Assembly: GCF_000012965.1 (NCBI RefSeq)
Contig: NC_007575.1
Span: 248,001 to 312,000 of the forward strand
DNA from: Sulfurimonas denitrificans DSM 1251
GTDB taxonomy: Bacteria > Campylobacterota > Campylobacteria > Campylobacterales > Sulfurimonadaceae
DNA: 64,000 bases
Direction of reading: 5' to 3'
The notes beneath the pieces were generated by a model. It was not told the origin of the DNA. It saw only the letters and a program-made list of their open reading frames with translations, and ran no database searches. A program made the translations under genes and the position numbers. Every line of letters begins with the position of its first letter. Positions within the stretch are counted from its first letter, which is position 1. Of the stretch, positions 55,711 through 64,000 are shown in pieces.

Positions 55711-56286
55711 ATGGAATACATCGTTGAAAAAATCGGTATGAGCCGTACTATCACTGTTCCTTCAAAGCCTGTTACTCTATTAAGAGTATTAGATGCTAAG
55801 GTATGTGAAGTTAATGAAAACAGTGCAATAGTTGCTTATAAAAGCGGCAAAAAAATGAATAAGGCAATAGAAGGTCAGCAAAAGAAATACAGCATTTCTT
55901 CTGAGTTTAACCGTTTTGTTACTTTAGAAGTAGCAAACAGCGAAGCTGGTGATATAGATTTGACACCTTTAGCAGAAGCTAAAGTAATCAAAGCTACTTT
56001 TACTACAAAAGGTCGTGGTTTTACTGGAGCAATGAAACGTTGGAATTTCTCTGGTGGTCCTGCAGAGCATGGTCATAGATTTGGCCGTAGAACAGGTTCA
56101 ATCGGTAATGCAGAGTGGCCAGGTCGTGTTATGAAGGGCAAGAAAATGCCTGGACAATACGGAAATACACAAAATAGTGTAAAGAATGAAATCATCTCTT
56201 TTGATGCTGAGAACAAAATCATTGCGGTTGTTGGTTCAGTTTCTGGAGCTAATGGTTCTTTAGGTCGTGTAAAGGTAGCTAAATAA
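55711..56286 (+). CDS. rplC: 50S ribosomal protein L3
   Basis: 191 residues. Binds near the peptidyl-transferase centre; the [20 protein letters not shown] loop and [20 protein letters not shown] are typical. Its stop codon shares one base with the rplD start (TAATG). Confidence 0.98.
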   Translation: MEYIVEKIGMSRTITVPSKPVTLLRVLDAKVCEVNENSAIVAYKSGKKMNKAIEGQQKKYSISSEFNRFVTLEVANSEAGDIDLTPLAEAKVIKATFTTKGRGFTGAMKRWNFSGGPAEHGHRFGRRTGSIGNAEWPGRVMKGKKMPGQYGNTQNSVKNEIISFDAENKIIAVVGSVSGANGSLGRVKVAK

Positions 56287-56900
56287 TGAGCGCAATAGTT
56301 CTAAATGAAAAAATGGAAAAAGCTTCTGAGTTAGCACTACCAGAGAGTTTCTCTGGTATTAACCCTCATAACTTATATCTATATGTTAAGTCTGCACAAG
56401 CAGCAATGAGAGCTAATAGTGCATCAGCTTTGACTCGTGCAGAAGTTAGAGGCGGTGGTAAAAAGCCATGGGCTCAAAAAGGCGGCGGTCGTGCTCGTGC
56501 TGGTTCACGTCGTTCTCCAGTCTTTGTTGGCGGTGGTAAAGCGTTCGGTCCTAAAAACAATCGTAATTATGACCTTAAAGTTAACAAAAAGCAAAAAAAA
56601 CTTGCTCTTAACTTTGCTCTTAATGAGCACGCTCAAAAGGGTAGTTTATTCATCGTAGATAGCATAGAGATAGCATCTGGTAAAACAAAAGATGCGGCTA
56701 CTTTGTTTAAAGCGTTAAATCAAAGAGATACTCTTTTTGTAAAAACTGTTTTAGATGAAAAAACTTATTTAGCATTTGAAAATATCGCAAGCACTTATGT
56801 GATTGAAGAGAATGAATTAAATGCTTATTTAGCTGCGAATTATCGTTCACTTGTGATCGAAAAAGCGGTATGGGAAAATCTTGTAGGAGAGGCTAAGTAA
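56286..56900 (+). CDS. rplD: 50S ribosomal protein L4
   Basis: 204 residues, with the exit-tunnel loop [20 protein letters not shown] and [14 protein letters not shown]. In E. coli L4 also regulates its own operon. Directly abuts rplW. Confidence 0.98.
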   Translation: MSAIVLNEKMEKASELALPESFSGINPHNLYLYVKSAQAAMRANSASALTRAEVRGGGKKPWAQKGGGRARAGSRRSPVFVGGGKAFGPKNNRNYDLKVNKKQKKLALNFALNEHAQKGSLFIVDSIEIASGKTKDAATLFKALNQRDTLFVKTVLDEKTYLAFENIASTYVIEENELNAYLAANYRSLVIEKAVWENLVGEAK

Positions 56901-57182
56901 ATGGCAGATATTACAGATATTAAATCTATACTATATACAGAGAAGACATTAGGTATGCAAGAAGATGGAATCATCGTTGTGCAAACTTCTCCTCGTATGA
57001 GTAAAACTGGTCTCAAAGAGGTTTTTCGTGAGTACTTTGGAATTATTCCAACAAGAATCAACTCACTTAATCAAAGCGGAAAAATTAAAAAGTTCCGTGG
57101 CATGACTGGTAAACAGAATGACTTTAAAAAGTTTTATGTGAAGTTACCAGAGGGTGCACAAATAGAAAGTTTGGCGGTGTAA
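56901..57182 (+). CDS. rplW: 50S ribosomal protein L23
   Basis: 93 residues; lies at the tunnel exit and docks trigger factor and SRP. Signature [30 protein letters not shown]. One base before rplB. Confidence 0.97.
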   Translation: MADITDIKSILYTEKTLGMQEDGIIVVQTSPRMSKTGLKEVFREYFGIIPTRINSLNQSGKIKKFRGMTGKQNDFKKFYVKLPEGAQIESLAV

Positions 57183-57183
57183 T

Positions 57184-58023
57184 ATGGCAATAAAATCTTA
57201 TAAACCAACAACTCCGTCTCGTCGTTTTTATACAAATGTTGAAAACAATGACATCACCTCTAAGCCGAGTGTTCGTTCACTTCTTGTAAAACTTCCAGCA
57301 TCAGCAGGAAGAAACAATAATGGACGTATTACATCTCGTCATAGAGAAGCTGGTGCTAAAAAGCTTTACCGTATTATCGATTTTAAAAGAGATAAGTTTG
57401 GAATTGCTGGCACTGTTAGTACAGTTGAGTATGATCCATACCGTAACTGTCGTATTGCACTTATCACATATGTTGATGGTGAGAAAAGATACATCTTATT
57501 ACCAAAAGGTTTAAATGTTGGAGATGCGATTATTGCAGATGCAACAGGTGTAGATATTAAACCTGGTAATGCAATGAAACTTATGAATATACCAGTTGGT
57601 ACATCTGTTCATAATATTGAGTTAAAAGTAGGCAAAGGCGGACAAATGGTTCGTTCAGCTGGAACTTCTGCTCAAATTATGGGTCGTGATGGTAAGTATG
57701 TTTCACTTCGTATGCCTTCATCTGAGATGCGTTTAGTTCTTGGTGAGTGTATGGCTACTGTTGGCGCTGTAGGTAATGAAGAGTATATCAATATCGTTCT
57801 TGGTAAAGCTGGTCGTACTCGTCATATGGGTATTCGTCCTCAAACTCGTGGTTCTGCGATGAACCCAATCGATCACCCGCATGGTGGTGGTGAAGGTAAA
57901 ACGAATTCAGGTCGTCATCCGGTTACTCCATGGGGTAAACCAACGAAGGGTTCTAAAACTCGTCGTAAAAAAGCAAGTGATAAACTTATTATTACTCGCC
58001 GTAAATCTAATCCGAAAAGGTAG
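57184..58023 (+). CDS. rplB: 50S ribosomal protein L2
   Basis: 279 residues; binds 23S rRNA at the subunit interface. Contains [18 protein letters not shown] and the highly conserved [14 protein letters not shown] with the functional His, then the basic tail [16 protein letters not shown]. Confidence 0.98.
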   Translation: MAIKSYKPTTPSRRFYTNVENNDITSKPSVRSLLVKLPASAGRNNNGRITSRHREAGAKKLYRIIDFKRDKFGIAGTVSTVEYDPYRNCRIALITYVDGEKRYILLPKGLNVGDAIIADATGVDIKPGNAMKLMNIPVGTSVHNIELKVGKGGQMVRSAGTSAQIMGRDGKYVSLRMPSSEMRLVLGECMATVGAVGNEEYINIVLGKAGRTRHMGIRPQTRGSAMNPIDHPHGGGEGKTNSGRHPVTPWGKPTKGSKTRRKKASDKLIITRRKSNPKR

Positions 58024-58027
58024 TTAA

Positions 58028-58303
58028 ATGGCAAGAAGTGTAAAAAAAGGTCCATTTGTTGATGATCATTTAATGAAAAAAGTACTCTCAGCTAAGGCTG
58101 AAGGTAGTAAAAAACCTATCAAAACATGGTCACGCAGAAGTATGGTTCTGCCTGATATGGTTGGTATAACTTTTAACGTTCATAACGGTCGTCAATTTGT
58201 TCCAGTATATGTAACAGAAAACCATATTGGTTATAAATTAGGTGAATTCGCACCAACTCGTACTTTTAAGGGCCACAAGGGCTCTGTACAGAAGAAAGGT
58301 TAA
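58028..58303 (+). CDS. rpsS: 30S ribosomal protein S19
   Basis: 91 residues, [16 protein letters not shown], then [20 protein letters not shown] and [14 protein letters not shown]. Head protein contacting S13 and tRNA; 2 bp before rplV. Confidence 0.98.
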   Translation: MARSVKKGPFVDDHLMKKVLSAKAEGSKKPIKTWSRRSMVLPDMVGITFNVHNGRQFVPVYVTENHIGYKLGEFAPTRTFKGHKGSVQKKG

Positions 58304-58305
58304 TC

Positions 58306-58623
58306 ATGGCTAGAGCATTATTAAAATTTATCCGTGTTTCACCAATTAAATCTCGTCTTATTGCAAGAGAGATTCAAGGTATGAATGCTGAACTTGCATT
58401 AGCATCTTTAGAGTTTACACCAAACAAAGCAGCAAAAATTATTGCTAAAGTAGTTGCATCAGCAGTTGCTAATAGTGGTAATGAAGCAGCTGATTGTATA
58501 GTAACATCATGCCGTGTTGATAATGGTCCTGTACTTAAGAGATTCCGTCCACGTGCTCGTGGTATGGCTTCAGGTATTAGAAAACCAACAGCGCATATTT
58601 TAGTAGAAGTAGAGGGTAAATAG
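58306..58623 (+). CDS. rplV: 50S ribosomal protein L22
   Basis: 105 residues; tunnel-lining protein with the extended loop around [20 protein letters not shown], where macrolide-resistance changes occur in other bacteria. One base before rpsC. Confidence 0.98.
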   Translation: MARALLKFIRVSPIKSRLIAREIQGMNAELALASLEFTPNKAAKIIAKVVASAVANSGNEAADCIVTSCRVDNGPVLKRFRPRARGMASGIRKPTAHILVEVEGK

Positions 58624-58624
58624 T

Positions 58625-59350
58625 ATGGGACAAAAAGTTAATCCTATTGGTTTACGTCTTGGTATCAATCGTAATTGGGAAAGCAGATGGTTTCCTAACT
58701 TTAAGACTGCAGCAGCATACTTAGGTGAAGATCACAAGATTCGTACATATTTGAAAAAAGAACTTTACTATGCTGGTGTTTCTAACATAGTTATTGAAAG
58801 AACAGCAAAAAGATTACGTGTAACTATTATTGCTGCTCGTCCTGGTATTATTATCGGTAAAAAAGGTTCAGATATCGAAAAGCTTAAAGATACTCTTCAA
58901 GCTCTTGTAGGTAAGCCTTTATCAGTAAATATTAAAGAAGAGAAAAAAGCTCAAATTTCTTCTCAACTTGTTGCAGAAAATGTAGCTACACAGTTAGAGC
59001 GCCGTGTTGCATTTAGACGTGCTATGAAAAAAGTTATGCAAAATGCACAAAGAGGCGGAGCTAAAGGTATTAAGGTATCTGTGAGTGGTCGTCTTGGTGG
59101 AGCTGAAATGGCTCGTACAGAGTGGTATTTAGAGGGACGTGTTCCACTTCATACACTTCGTGCAAAAATTGATTATGGTTTTGCTGAAGCACACACTACA
59201 TACGGTTGTATAGGTGTAAAAGTTTGGATATTTAAAGGTGAAGTTCTCACTAAAGGTATTCCTGCTGAAGTAAAAGAAGAGCAACAAAAAGAGGGTGCGC
59301 GTCGTCCTAAACGTGCTCCTAAACGTGAAAATAGCGGAAAGGCGGAATAA
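58625..59350 (+). CDS. rpsC: 30S ribosomal protein S3
   Basis: 241 residues: KH domain ([20 protein letters not shown]) and C-terminal domain ([20 protein letters not shown]), ending in a Lys/Arg-rich tail. Forms part of the mRNA entry helicase site. Confidence 0.98.
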   Translation: MGQKVNPIGLRLGINRNWESRWFPNFKTAAAYLGEDHKIRTYLKKELYYAGVSNIVIERTAKRLRVTIIAARPGIIIGKKGSDIEKLKDTLQALVGKPLSVNIKEEKKAQISSQLVAENVATQLERRVAFRRAMKKVMQNAQRGGAKGIKVSVSGRLGGAEMARTEWYLEGRVPLHTLRAKIDYGFAEAHTTYGCIGVKVWIFKGEVLTKGIPAEVKEEQQKEGARRPKRAPKRENSGKAE

Positions 59351-59352
59351 TC

Positions 59353-59778
59353 ATGTTGATGCCTAAGAGAACTAAATATCGTAAGATGATGAAAGGTCGT
59401 AACCGTGGTTACGCTCGTTCTGGTTATACATTAGCATTTGGTGATATTGCTCTAAAAGCAGTAGAAGCAGGTCGTATAAACTCTCGTCAGATTGAGTCAG
59501 CTCGTATTTCAGCTACTCGTCACATTAAAAGAAATGGTAAGATTTGGATCAGAGTGTTTCCAGCTAAACCATTAACAGCTAAACCTTTAGAGACTCGTAT
59601 GGGTAAAGGTAAAGGTTCAGTTGATCAATGGGTAATGAATATCAAACCAGGTCGTATAATTTTTGAAATGGCTGGGGTTCCAGAAGAGCTTGCTCGTGAA
59701 GCACTAACTCTTGCACTTCATAAGCTTCCTTTCAAAACAAAAATAATTACTGCGGAGATGAGCAATGAAATATTCTGA
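59353..59778 (+). CDS. rplP: 50S ribosomal protein L16
   Basis: 141 residues, starting [19 protein letters not shown]. Organises the A-site region; [20 protein letters not shown] is characteristic. Overlaps rpmC by 14 bp in another frame. Confidence 0.98.
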   Translation: MLMPKRTKYRKMMKGRNRGYARSGYTLAFGDIALKAVEAGRINSRQIESARISATRHIKRNGKIWIRVFPAKPLTAKPLETRMGKGKGSVDQWVMNIKPGRIIFEMAGVPEELAREALTLALHKLPFKTKIITAEMSNEIF

Positions 59779-59950
59779 TTTAGCAGATAAAAATGTAGTA
59801 GAGCTTCAAGCAATGCTAAAAGAGAAAAAAACACAACTTTTTACTCTTAAAATAAAAAGACAGATGATGCAACTACAAGACACTAGCGAACTACGTATCG
59901 CTAAAAAAGATGTTGCTAGAATCAACACTGCACTTAGTGCAGCGAAATAG
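59765..59950 (+). CDS. rpmC: 50S ribosomal protein L29
   Basis: 61 residues, helical hairpin protein at the tunnel exit ([35 protein letters not shown]). The start lies inside the end of rplP, implying translational coupling. Confidence 0.96.
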   Translation: MKYSDLADKNVVELQAMLKEKKTQLFTLKIKRQMMQLQDTSELRIAKKDVARINTALSAAK

Positions 59951-59959
59951 GGGCTGGCA

Positions 59960-60208
59960 ATGACACATAAACGTGAAATTCAAGGTAATGTAGTGAAGAT
60001 TTCAGGCGATAAAACAGCAAGTATTGTTGTTGAGCGTCGCGTAATGCATCCTCGTTACCATAAAGTTGTAAAGCGCTTCAAAAAGTACTTAGTACATGAT
60101 GAGCGTAATGAGTTAAAAGTAGGTGATGAGATTGTTGCAATTGAGTGTCGCCCACTTTCTAAAACTAAATCATATAGACTAAAGTCAGTAGTAGTAGGAG
60201 TTAAATAA
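59960..60208 (+). CDS. rpsQ: 30S ribosomal protein S17
   Basis: 82 residues, OB-fold ([33 protein letters not shown]). Last gene of the classical S10 set; its stop overlaps the rplN start by one base. Confidence 0.98.
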   Translation: MTHKREIQGNVVKISGDKTASIVVERRVMHPRYHKVVKRFKKYLVHDERNELKVGDEIVAIECRPLSKTKSYRLKSVVVGVK

Positions 60209-60576
60209 TGATTCAAGCTTTTACTCGTCTAAATGTAGCTGATAATACAGGTGCAAAAGAAGTTATGTGTATTAAGGTACTTGGTGGTTCAAAGCGTCGT
60301 TATGCTCAAGTTGGTGATGTTATCATCGCTTCTGTAAAAAAAGCGACTCCAACTGCTAAAGTTAAAAAAGGTAAAGTTGTAAAAGCTGTAATTGTAAGAA
60401 CTGCAAAAGAGATTCACCGTGAAAATGGTTCTCTTATCCGTTTTGATGATAATGCAGCTGTTATACTTGATGACAAGAGAGAGCCAATCGGCACTCGTAT
60501 TTTTGGACCAATTGCACGTGAAGTACGTTACAGTGGTTTTATGAAAATCGTATCTCTTGCGCCGGAGGTTGTTTAA
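60208..60576 (+). CDS. rplN: 50S ribosomal protein L14
   Basis: 122 residues with [20 protein letters not shown] and [13 protein letters not shown]. Begins the spc-type gene set without a gap, so S10 and spc genes form one operon here. Confidence 0.98.
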   Translation: MIQAFTRLNVADNTGAKEVMCIKVLGGSKRRYAQVGDVIIASVKKATPTAKVKKGKVVKAVIVRTAKEIHRENGSLIRFDDNAAVILDDKREPIGTRIFGPIAREVRYSGFMKIVSLAPEVV

Positions 60577-60806
60577 TGGCAAAATTTAAATTCAAAAAAG
60601 GCGATACTGTAGAAATTATCGCTGGTGATGATCGCGGAACTAAAGCTACTGTACTTGCAGTATTACCAAAGAAAAATAAGGTAATAGTTGAGGGTTGTAA
60701 AATAGTAAAGAAAGCTATCAAGCCAACAGAAGAGAATACTAAAGGCGGACATTTAAATAAAGAGATGCCAATAGATGTTTCAAATGTTCGTAAAGTGGAG
60801 GCATAA
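60576..60806 (+). CDS. rplX: 50S ribosomal protein L24
   Basis: 76 residues, short L24 with KOW motif [20 protein letters not shown]. Assembly initiator of the large subunit; overlaps the rplN stop by one base. Confidence 0.96.
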   Translation: MAKFKFKKGDTVEIIAGDDRGTKATVLAVLPKKNKVIVEGCKIVKKAIKPTEENTKGGHLNKEMPIDVSNVRKVEA

Positions 60807-60808
60807 AA

Positions 60809-61354
60809 ATGGCTCGTATGAAAGATAAGTATTTAGCTTTAAAAGCTGAATTACAAGCAGATTTAGGGATTAAAAATCCAATGCAAACTCCTGCATTAGA
60901 AAAAATCGTTATCTCTGTTGGTGCTGGTTTTGCAATGAAGGATAATAAACTTATCCAAAATATTGAAGATACTATCACTACAATCGCTGGTCAAAAAGCA
61001 AGCACTGTAATAGCAAAAAAATCAGTTGCTGGTTTTAAAGTTCGTGAGGGTATGCCTGTTGGTGTTCGTGTAACGCTTCGTGGCGAGAAAATGTACAACT
61101 TCTTTGATCGTCTTGTTTCTATGGCTCTTCCACGTGTAAAAGATTTCCGTGGTGTTCCAAGAAACGGTTTTGATGGTCGTGGAAACTATAACTTCGGACT
61201 ACAAGAGCAGTTGATTTTCCCTGAGGTTAGCTATGATTCAGTTATGCAAATTCATGGTATGAATATTACAGTTGTAACATCAGCTGAATCAGATAAGGCA
61301 GGATTCGCTCTTTTAGAGAAAATGGGTATGCCTTTTAGTAAAGGGAGCAACTAA
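60809..61354 (+). CDS. rplE: 50S ribosomal protein L5
   Basis: 181 residues; binds 5S rRNA. Signatures: [51 protein letters not shown]. Stop overlaps rpsN start by one base. Confidence 0.98.
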   Translation: MARMKDKYLALKAELQADLGIKNPMQTPALEKIVISVGAGFAMKDNKLIQNIEDTITTIAGQKASTVIAKKSVAGFKVREGMPVGVRVTLRGEKMYNFFDRLVSMALPRVKDFRGVPRNGFDGRGNYNFGLQEQLIFPEVSYDSVMQIHGMNITVVTSAESDKAGFALLEKMGMPFSKGSN

Positions 61355-61539
61355 TGGCTAAGAAGTCAATGATTGTTAAGGCTGCTAGAGAGCCTAAGTT
61401 TAAAGTTCGTGGTTATACAAGATGTCAGATTTGTGGTCGTCCACACTCTGTAATTCGTGACTTTGGAATTTGCCGTGTATGTTTTAGAAAAATGGCAAAT
61501 GAGGGATTAATCCCAGGTGTTAGAAAGTCTTCTTGGTAA
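61354..61539 (+). CDS. rpsN: 30S ribosomal protein S14, zinc-ribbon type
   Basis: 61 residues, the short zinc-binding form with two CxxC pairs (CQICGRP and CRVC) rather than the longer zinc-free form. Followed by a 105-bp gap, the largest in the operon. Confidence 0.97.
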   Translation: MAKKSMIVKAAREPKFKVRGYTRCQICGRPHSVIRDFGICRVCFRKMANEGLIPGVRKSSW

Positions 61540-61586
61540 GCCAAGAGGAAACTTCTAGTAATTAGTAATTATTTTTATACTTTATT

Positions 61587-61604
61587 AAAGTGATTTCTCA
61601 CTTT
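61587..61604. other. Hairpin between rpsN and rpsH
   Basis: AAAGTGA (61587-61593), loop TTTC, TCACTTT (61598-61604): a perfect 7-bp stem in the only sizeable gap of the ribosomal operon. It lacks a uridine tail, so RNA processing, attenuation or a regulatory protein site is more likely than termination. Confidence 0.5.
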
Positions 61605-61644
61605 GATAATATATTTAAAATAATCACAACTAAGGAAAAGATAA

Positions 61645-62040
61645 ATGATAAATGATTTAGTATCGGATGCGCTAACTCGTATTCGTAATGCTGGTATGAG
61701 AAGATTAGATGTTACTACTCTTGTGCACTCTAAGAGTGTTGAAGCGTTAGCTAATATTTTAGTTGAAAAAGGTTATATTGAAAGCTGCAACGTAGTTGAA
61801 GATGGCGTTAAAAAAACTATCAATGTTGTATTAAAATATAGTGACAATGGTAAAAGTGTTATTAACGAAATGAAGAGAATCTCTAAACCTGGAAGACGTG
61901 TTTATAAAGGTAAAGATGAGATTAAACGTTTCAAAAATGGATACGGAACTATTATTGTTAGTACATCACATGGCGTTCTACCAAATGACAAGGCTTATGC
62001 ACTTGGTGTTGGTGGTGAAGTTATGTGTACAGTTTGGTAG
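61645..62040 (+). CDS. rpsH: 30S ribosomal protein S8
   Basis: 131 residues; central 16S assembly protein and, in E. coli, the spc-operon repressor. Contains [12 protein letters not shown] and the C-terminal [19 protein letters not shown]. Preceded by AAGGA. Confidence 0.98.
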   Translation: MINDLVSDALTRIRNAGMRRLDVTTLVHSKSVEALANILVEKGYIESCNVVEDGVKKTINVVLKYSDNGKSVINEMKRISKPGRRVYKGKDEIKRFKNGYGTIIVSTSHGVLPNDKAYALGVGGEVMCTVW

Positions 62041-62049
62041 GAGAATAAC

Positions 62050-62586
62050 ATGTCAAGAATTGGTAAATTACCTGTAGAGTTTGCAGCAGACGTTAAAGTA
62101 AGCGCAAATGGAAATGTTATAACTTTTGTTAAAGGCAAAAATAGTGTTGATTTAGATACAAAAGGTAACGTTGCTTTCAATATAGATGGAAATGTTATAA
62201 CTTTTGCTACTCTTTCAGATTCTCGCACACATAGAGCATTTTGGGGCACATATCGTGCACTGGCTGCAAATATTGTTACTGGTTTAACAACTGGATACAC
62301 TAAACAGTTAGAGATTAATGGTGTTGGTTACCGTGCTTCTGCAAACGCAAATGTACTTAACCTTCAGCTTGGTTATTCTCATGACATCAACTACAATTTG
62401 CCAGAAGGTGTTGAAGCGGTTGTTGAGAAAAACGTTATTACTTTAAAAAGTCATGACAAGCAAGCTCTTGGTCAAGTTGCTGCTGAAGTAAGAGGATTCC
62501 GCCCACCAGAGCCTTACAAAGGTAAAGGTATTAAATATTCAGATGAGACTATCGTGCGTAAAGCCGGTAAGACTTCTAAAAAATAG
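62050..62586 (+). CDS. rplF: 50S ribosomal protein L6
   Basis: 178 residues, two similar domains; start [10 protein letters not shown] and C-terminal [20 protein letters not shown] near the sarcin-ricin loop contact. Confidence 0.98.
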   Translation: MSRIGKLPVEFAADVKVSANGNVITFVKGKNSVDLDTKGNVAFNIDGNVITFATLSDSRTHRAFWGTYRALAANIVTGLTTGYTKQLEINGVGYRASANANVLNLQLGYSHDINYNLPEGVEAVVEKNVITLKSHDKQALGQVAAEVRGFRPPEPYKGKGIKYSDETIVRKAGKTSKK

Positions 62587-62599
62587 GAAAGGGGTATAG

Positions 62600-62956
62600 A
62601 TGAAAGCAAAAGTATTAAAAAGCAAAATCGCTAATCGTTTAAAACGTAAGCGTCGTATTCGCGCAAAAATATCTGGTTGTGCTTCACTTCCTCGTGTTTC
62701 TGTATTTCGTTCAAATCGTTATTTGAGTGTTCAAGCTATTAATGATGCAACGGCAACTACTTTAACATCATTAAGTTCAAAAGCTACAGGTCATAAAGCA
62801 AATAAAGAGGGAGGAGCTGCTCTAGGTGCTGCATTTGCTGCAAAACTTAAAGAAGTTGGAATCTCTCAAATTGTATTTGATCGTAACGGTTACCAATATC
62901 ACGGTGTTATAGCTGCATTTGGTGACGCACTTCGTGAAAACGAAATTAAGTTCTAG
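62600..62956 (+). CDS. rplR: 50S ribosomal protein L18
   Basis: 118 residues; 5S rRNA-binding protein with basic N-terminus ([14 protein letters not shown]) and [19 protein letters not shown], ending in [20 protein letters not shown]. Confidence 0.98.
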   Translation: MKAKVLKSKIANRLKRKRRIRAKISGCASLPRVSVFRSNRYLSVQAINDATATTLTSLSSKATGHKANKEGGAALGAAFAAKLKEVGISQIVFDRNGYQYHGVIAAFGDALRENEIKF

Positions 62957-62964
62957 GGGTTAAA

Positions 62965-63405
62965 ATGGAAATCAATAGAGAAGATTTTGAAGAATCAATT
63001 GTAAATATAGGCCGTGTTACAAAAGTTGTAAAAGGTGGACGTCGTTTCCGTTTTACAGCACTTGTAGTTGTTGGTAATAAAAAAGGTACTATCGGTTTTG
63101 GTGCTGGAAAAGCGAAAGAAGTTCCAGATGCTATTAAAAAAGCTGTTGATAATGCGTTTAAAAACTTAAGCAAAGTTAGTATCAAAGGTACTACAATTGC
63201 ACATGATATTGAACATAAATATAATGCAAGTCGTATTTTATTAAAGCCAGCCTCTGAGGGTACTGGTGTTATTGCAGGTGGAGCAGTTCGTCCTGTTCTT
63301 GAACTTGCAGGTATAAAAGATGTACTTACAAAATCAATTGGTTCAAACAATCCAGGTACACTAGTGCGCGCTACAGTAGAAGCACTAGGTCGCTTAAAAG
63401 GATAG
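62965..63405 (+). CDS. rpsE: 30S ribosomal protein S5
   Basis: 146 residues; double-stranded-RNA-binding-type domain with [20 protein letters not shown] and the fidelity loop nearby. Followed directly by rplO: rpmD (L30), present here in many bacteria, is missing. Confidence 0.98.
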   Translation: MEINREDFEESIVNIGRVTKVVKGGRRFRFTALVVVGNKKGTIGFGAGKAKEVPDAIKKAVDNAFKNLSKVSIKGTTIAHDIEHKYNASRILLKPASEGTGVIAGGAVRPVLELAGIKDVLTKSIGSNNPGTLVRATVEALGRLKG

Positions 63406-63408
63406 ACG

Positions 63409-63807
63409 ATGGGTATTGAAAATTTAACACCTGCTGAGGGTTCTACGGCTAATCGTAAAAGAGTTGGTCGTGGATGTGGTTCTGGAATGGGTAAGACTTC
63501 TACACGTGGTGGAAAAGGTCAGACTGCTCGTTCAGGTAGTTCAAGAAAAAGAAACTTTGAGGGTGGACAAACTCCACTTGCAAGAAGATTACCAAAAATT
63601 GGATTTACATCTCGTGTTGTAAAACCTTATGTAATCAATGTAGAAAAAATCAAAGCAGTAGCAGAGTTAGCTGAAATAACTATGGAGAGTATCCGTGGCG
63701 TTCATAAAATAGCTGCTGGTATTACTAAAGTTAAGTTAGTTGGTGCATCTGCTAAAGATTTAGCATCAAAAATTAAAGACGACAACGTTACTGCAACAGG
63801 TAAATAG
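63409..63807 (+). CDS. rplO: 50S ribosomal protein L15
   Basis: 132 residues: Gly/Arg-rich N-terminus ([20 protein letters not shown]) and [17 protein letters not shown]. Late assembly protein; 2 bp before secY. Confidence 0.98.
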   Translation: MGIENLTPAEGSTANRKRVGRGCGSGMGKTSTRGGKGQTARSGSSRKRNFEGGQTPLARRLPKIGFTSRVVKPYVINVEKIKAVAELAEITMESIRGVHKIAAGITKVKLVGASAKDLASKIKDDNVTATGK

Positions 63808-63809
63808 TC

Positions 63810-64000
63810 GTGAATAAAAATCTAGTAAATAAGATATTTATTACTATCGGGTTTTTATTTATTTATCGCCTACTGGCATACGTGCCAGTTCCAGGCGTTG
63901 ACGCTGCTGTTATAGCTTCATTCTTCGATTCACATCAATCAGACGCATTAGGTTTATTCAATATGTTTAGTGGAAATGCTGTTGAGAGAATGTCAATTAT
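63810..64000 (+). CDS. secY: Preprotein translocase subunit SecY, 3' end outside window
   Basis: First 63 codons of SecY from GTG 63810. The N-terminal amphipathic segment and first membrane helix (IFITIGFLFIYRLLAYVPVPG) and the following periplasmic loop ending LGLFNMFSGNAVERMS match SecY. It forms the SecYEG channel. The GTG has no strong Shine-Dalgarno of its own and may be coupled to rplO. Confidence 0.95.
   Translation, partial: MNKNLVNKIFITIGFLFIYRLLAYVPVPGVDAAVIASFFDSHQSDALGLFNMFSGNAVERMSI

Noticed and set aside
1-64000. CRISPR arrays or insertion sequences
   Set aside because: No regularly spaced repeats, Cas genes, transposase genes or terminal inverted repeats with target duplications were seen.

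Overview
The window looks like a chromosome segment of a sulfur-oxidising member of the Campylobacterota, closest in style to Sulfurimonas. The grounds are a periplasmic soxXYZAB thiosulfate-oxidation operon, a futalosine-pathway menaquinone gene (mqnA), an AT-rich S10-spc ribosomal operon with a zinc-ribbon S14 and no rpmD between rpsE and rplO, and a high density of chemoreceptors and two-component systems. No CRISPR array, intact tRNA or rRNA was seen.

Layout. (1) 1-8766 is the right part of an integrated island: a very large DUF4011-helicase-Vsr-like protein (5' end outside the window), a decayed Fic/HTH-like remnant, a tyrosine integrase and a winged-helix/HipA kinase fusion. It ends at a 23-bp copy of a tRNA-Leu-like 3' end. 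(2) 9213-18650 is a two-component module: a decayed DUF4347/RTX surface protein, an OmpR-type regulator and a sensor kinase with several solute-binding modules. Three promoters here share one 11-bp-spaced operator design. (3) 18655-23730 holds two unknown membrane proteins, a YhcH-family protein, mqnA and molybdopterin genes moaD-moaE-moeA. (4) 23731-34556 is a sulfur-oxidation locus: DsrE-like protein, separate Cache sensor, response regulator and histidine kinase, then soxXYZAB, a porin, a thioredoxin, a second DsrE-like protein and a DUF302-like protein. The promoters ahead of the regulatory operon and of sox carry the same direct-repeat box, so the regulators probably control both. (5) 34619-36610 is a chemoreceptor.

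(6) 36681-50107 is the most unusual region. Ten leftward genes are packed like one operon: TonB-dependent receptor, ExbB, ExbD, a SafE/CcdA-like membrane protein, a 918-residue NosR/CcoG-like ferredoxin fused to NosL-like and Ig-like domains, a NapH-like ferredoxin, a 2-hydroxyacyl-CoA dehydratase/double-cubane-type iron-sulfur protein, its ATP-dependent activator, TonB and an RND transporter without its usual partners. I infer TonB-dependent uptake of a metal or cofactor coupled to very-low-potential, ATP-driven reduction. The substrate cannot be read from the sequence.

(7) 50260-54086 is a leftward operon of CZB-domain chemoreceptor, CheY-like regulator, REC-PAS-kinase and rnhB; (8) 54170-55234 is an AAA/DUF4143 ATPase; (9) 55390 to the window end is the S10-spc operon, ending inside secY.
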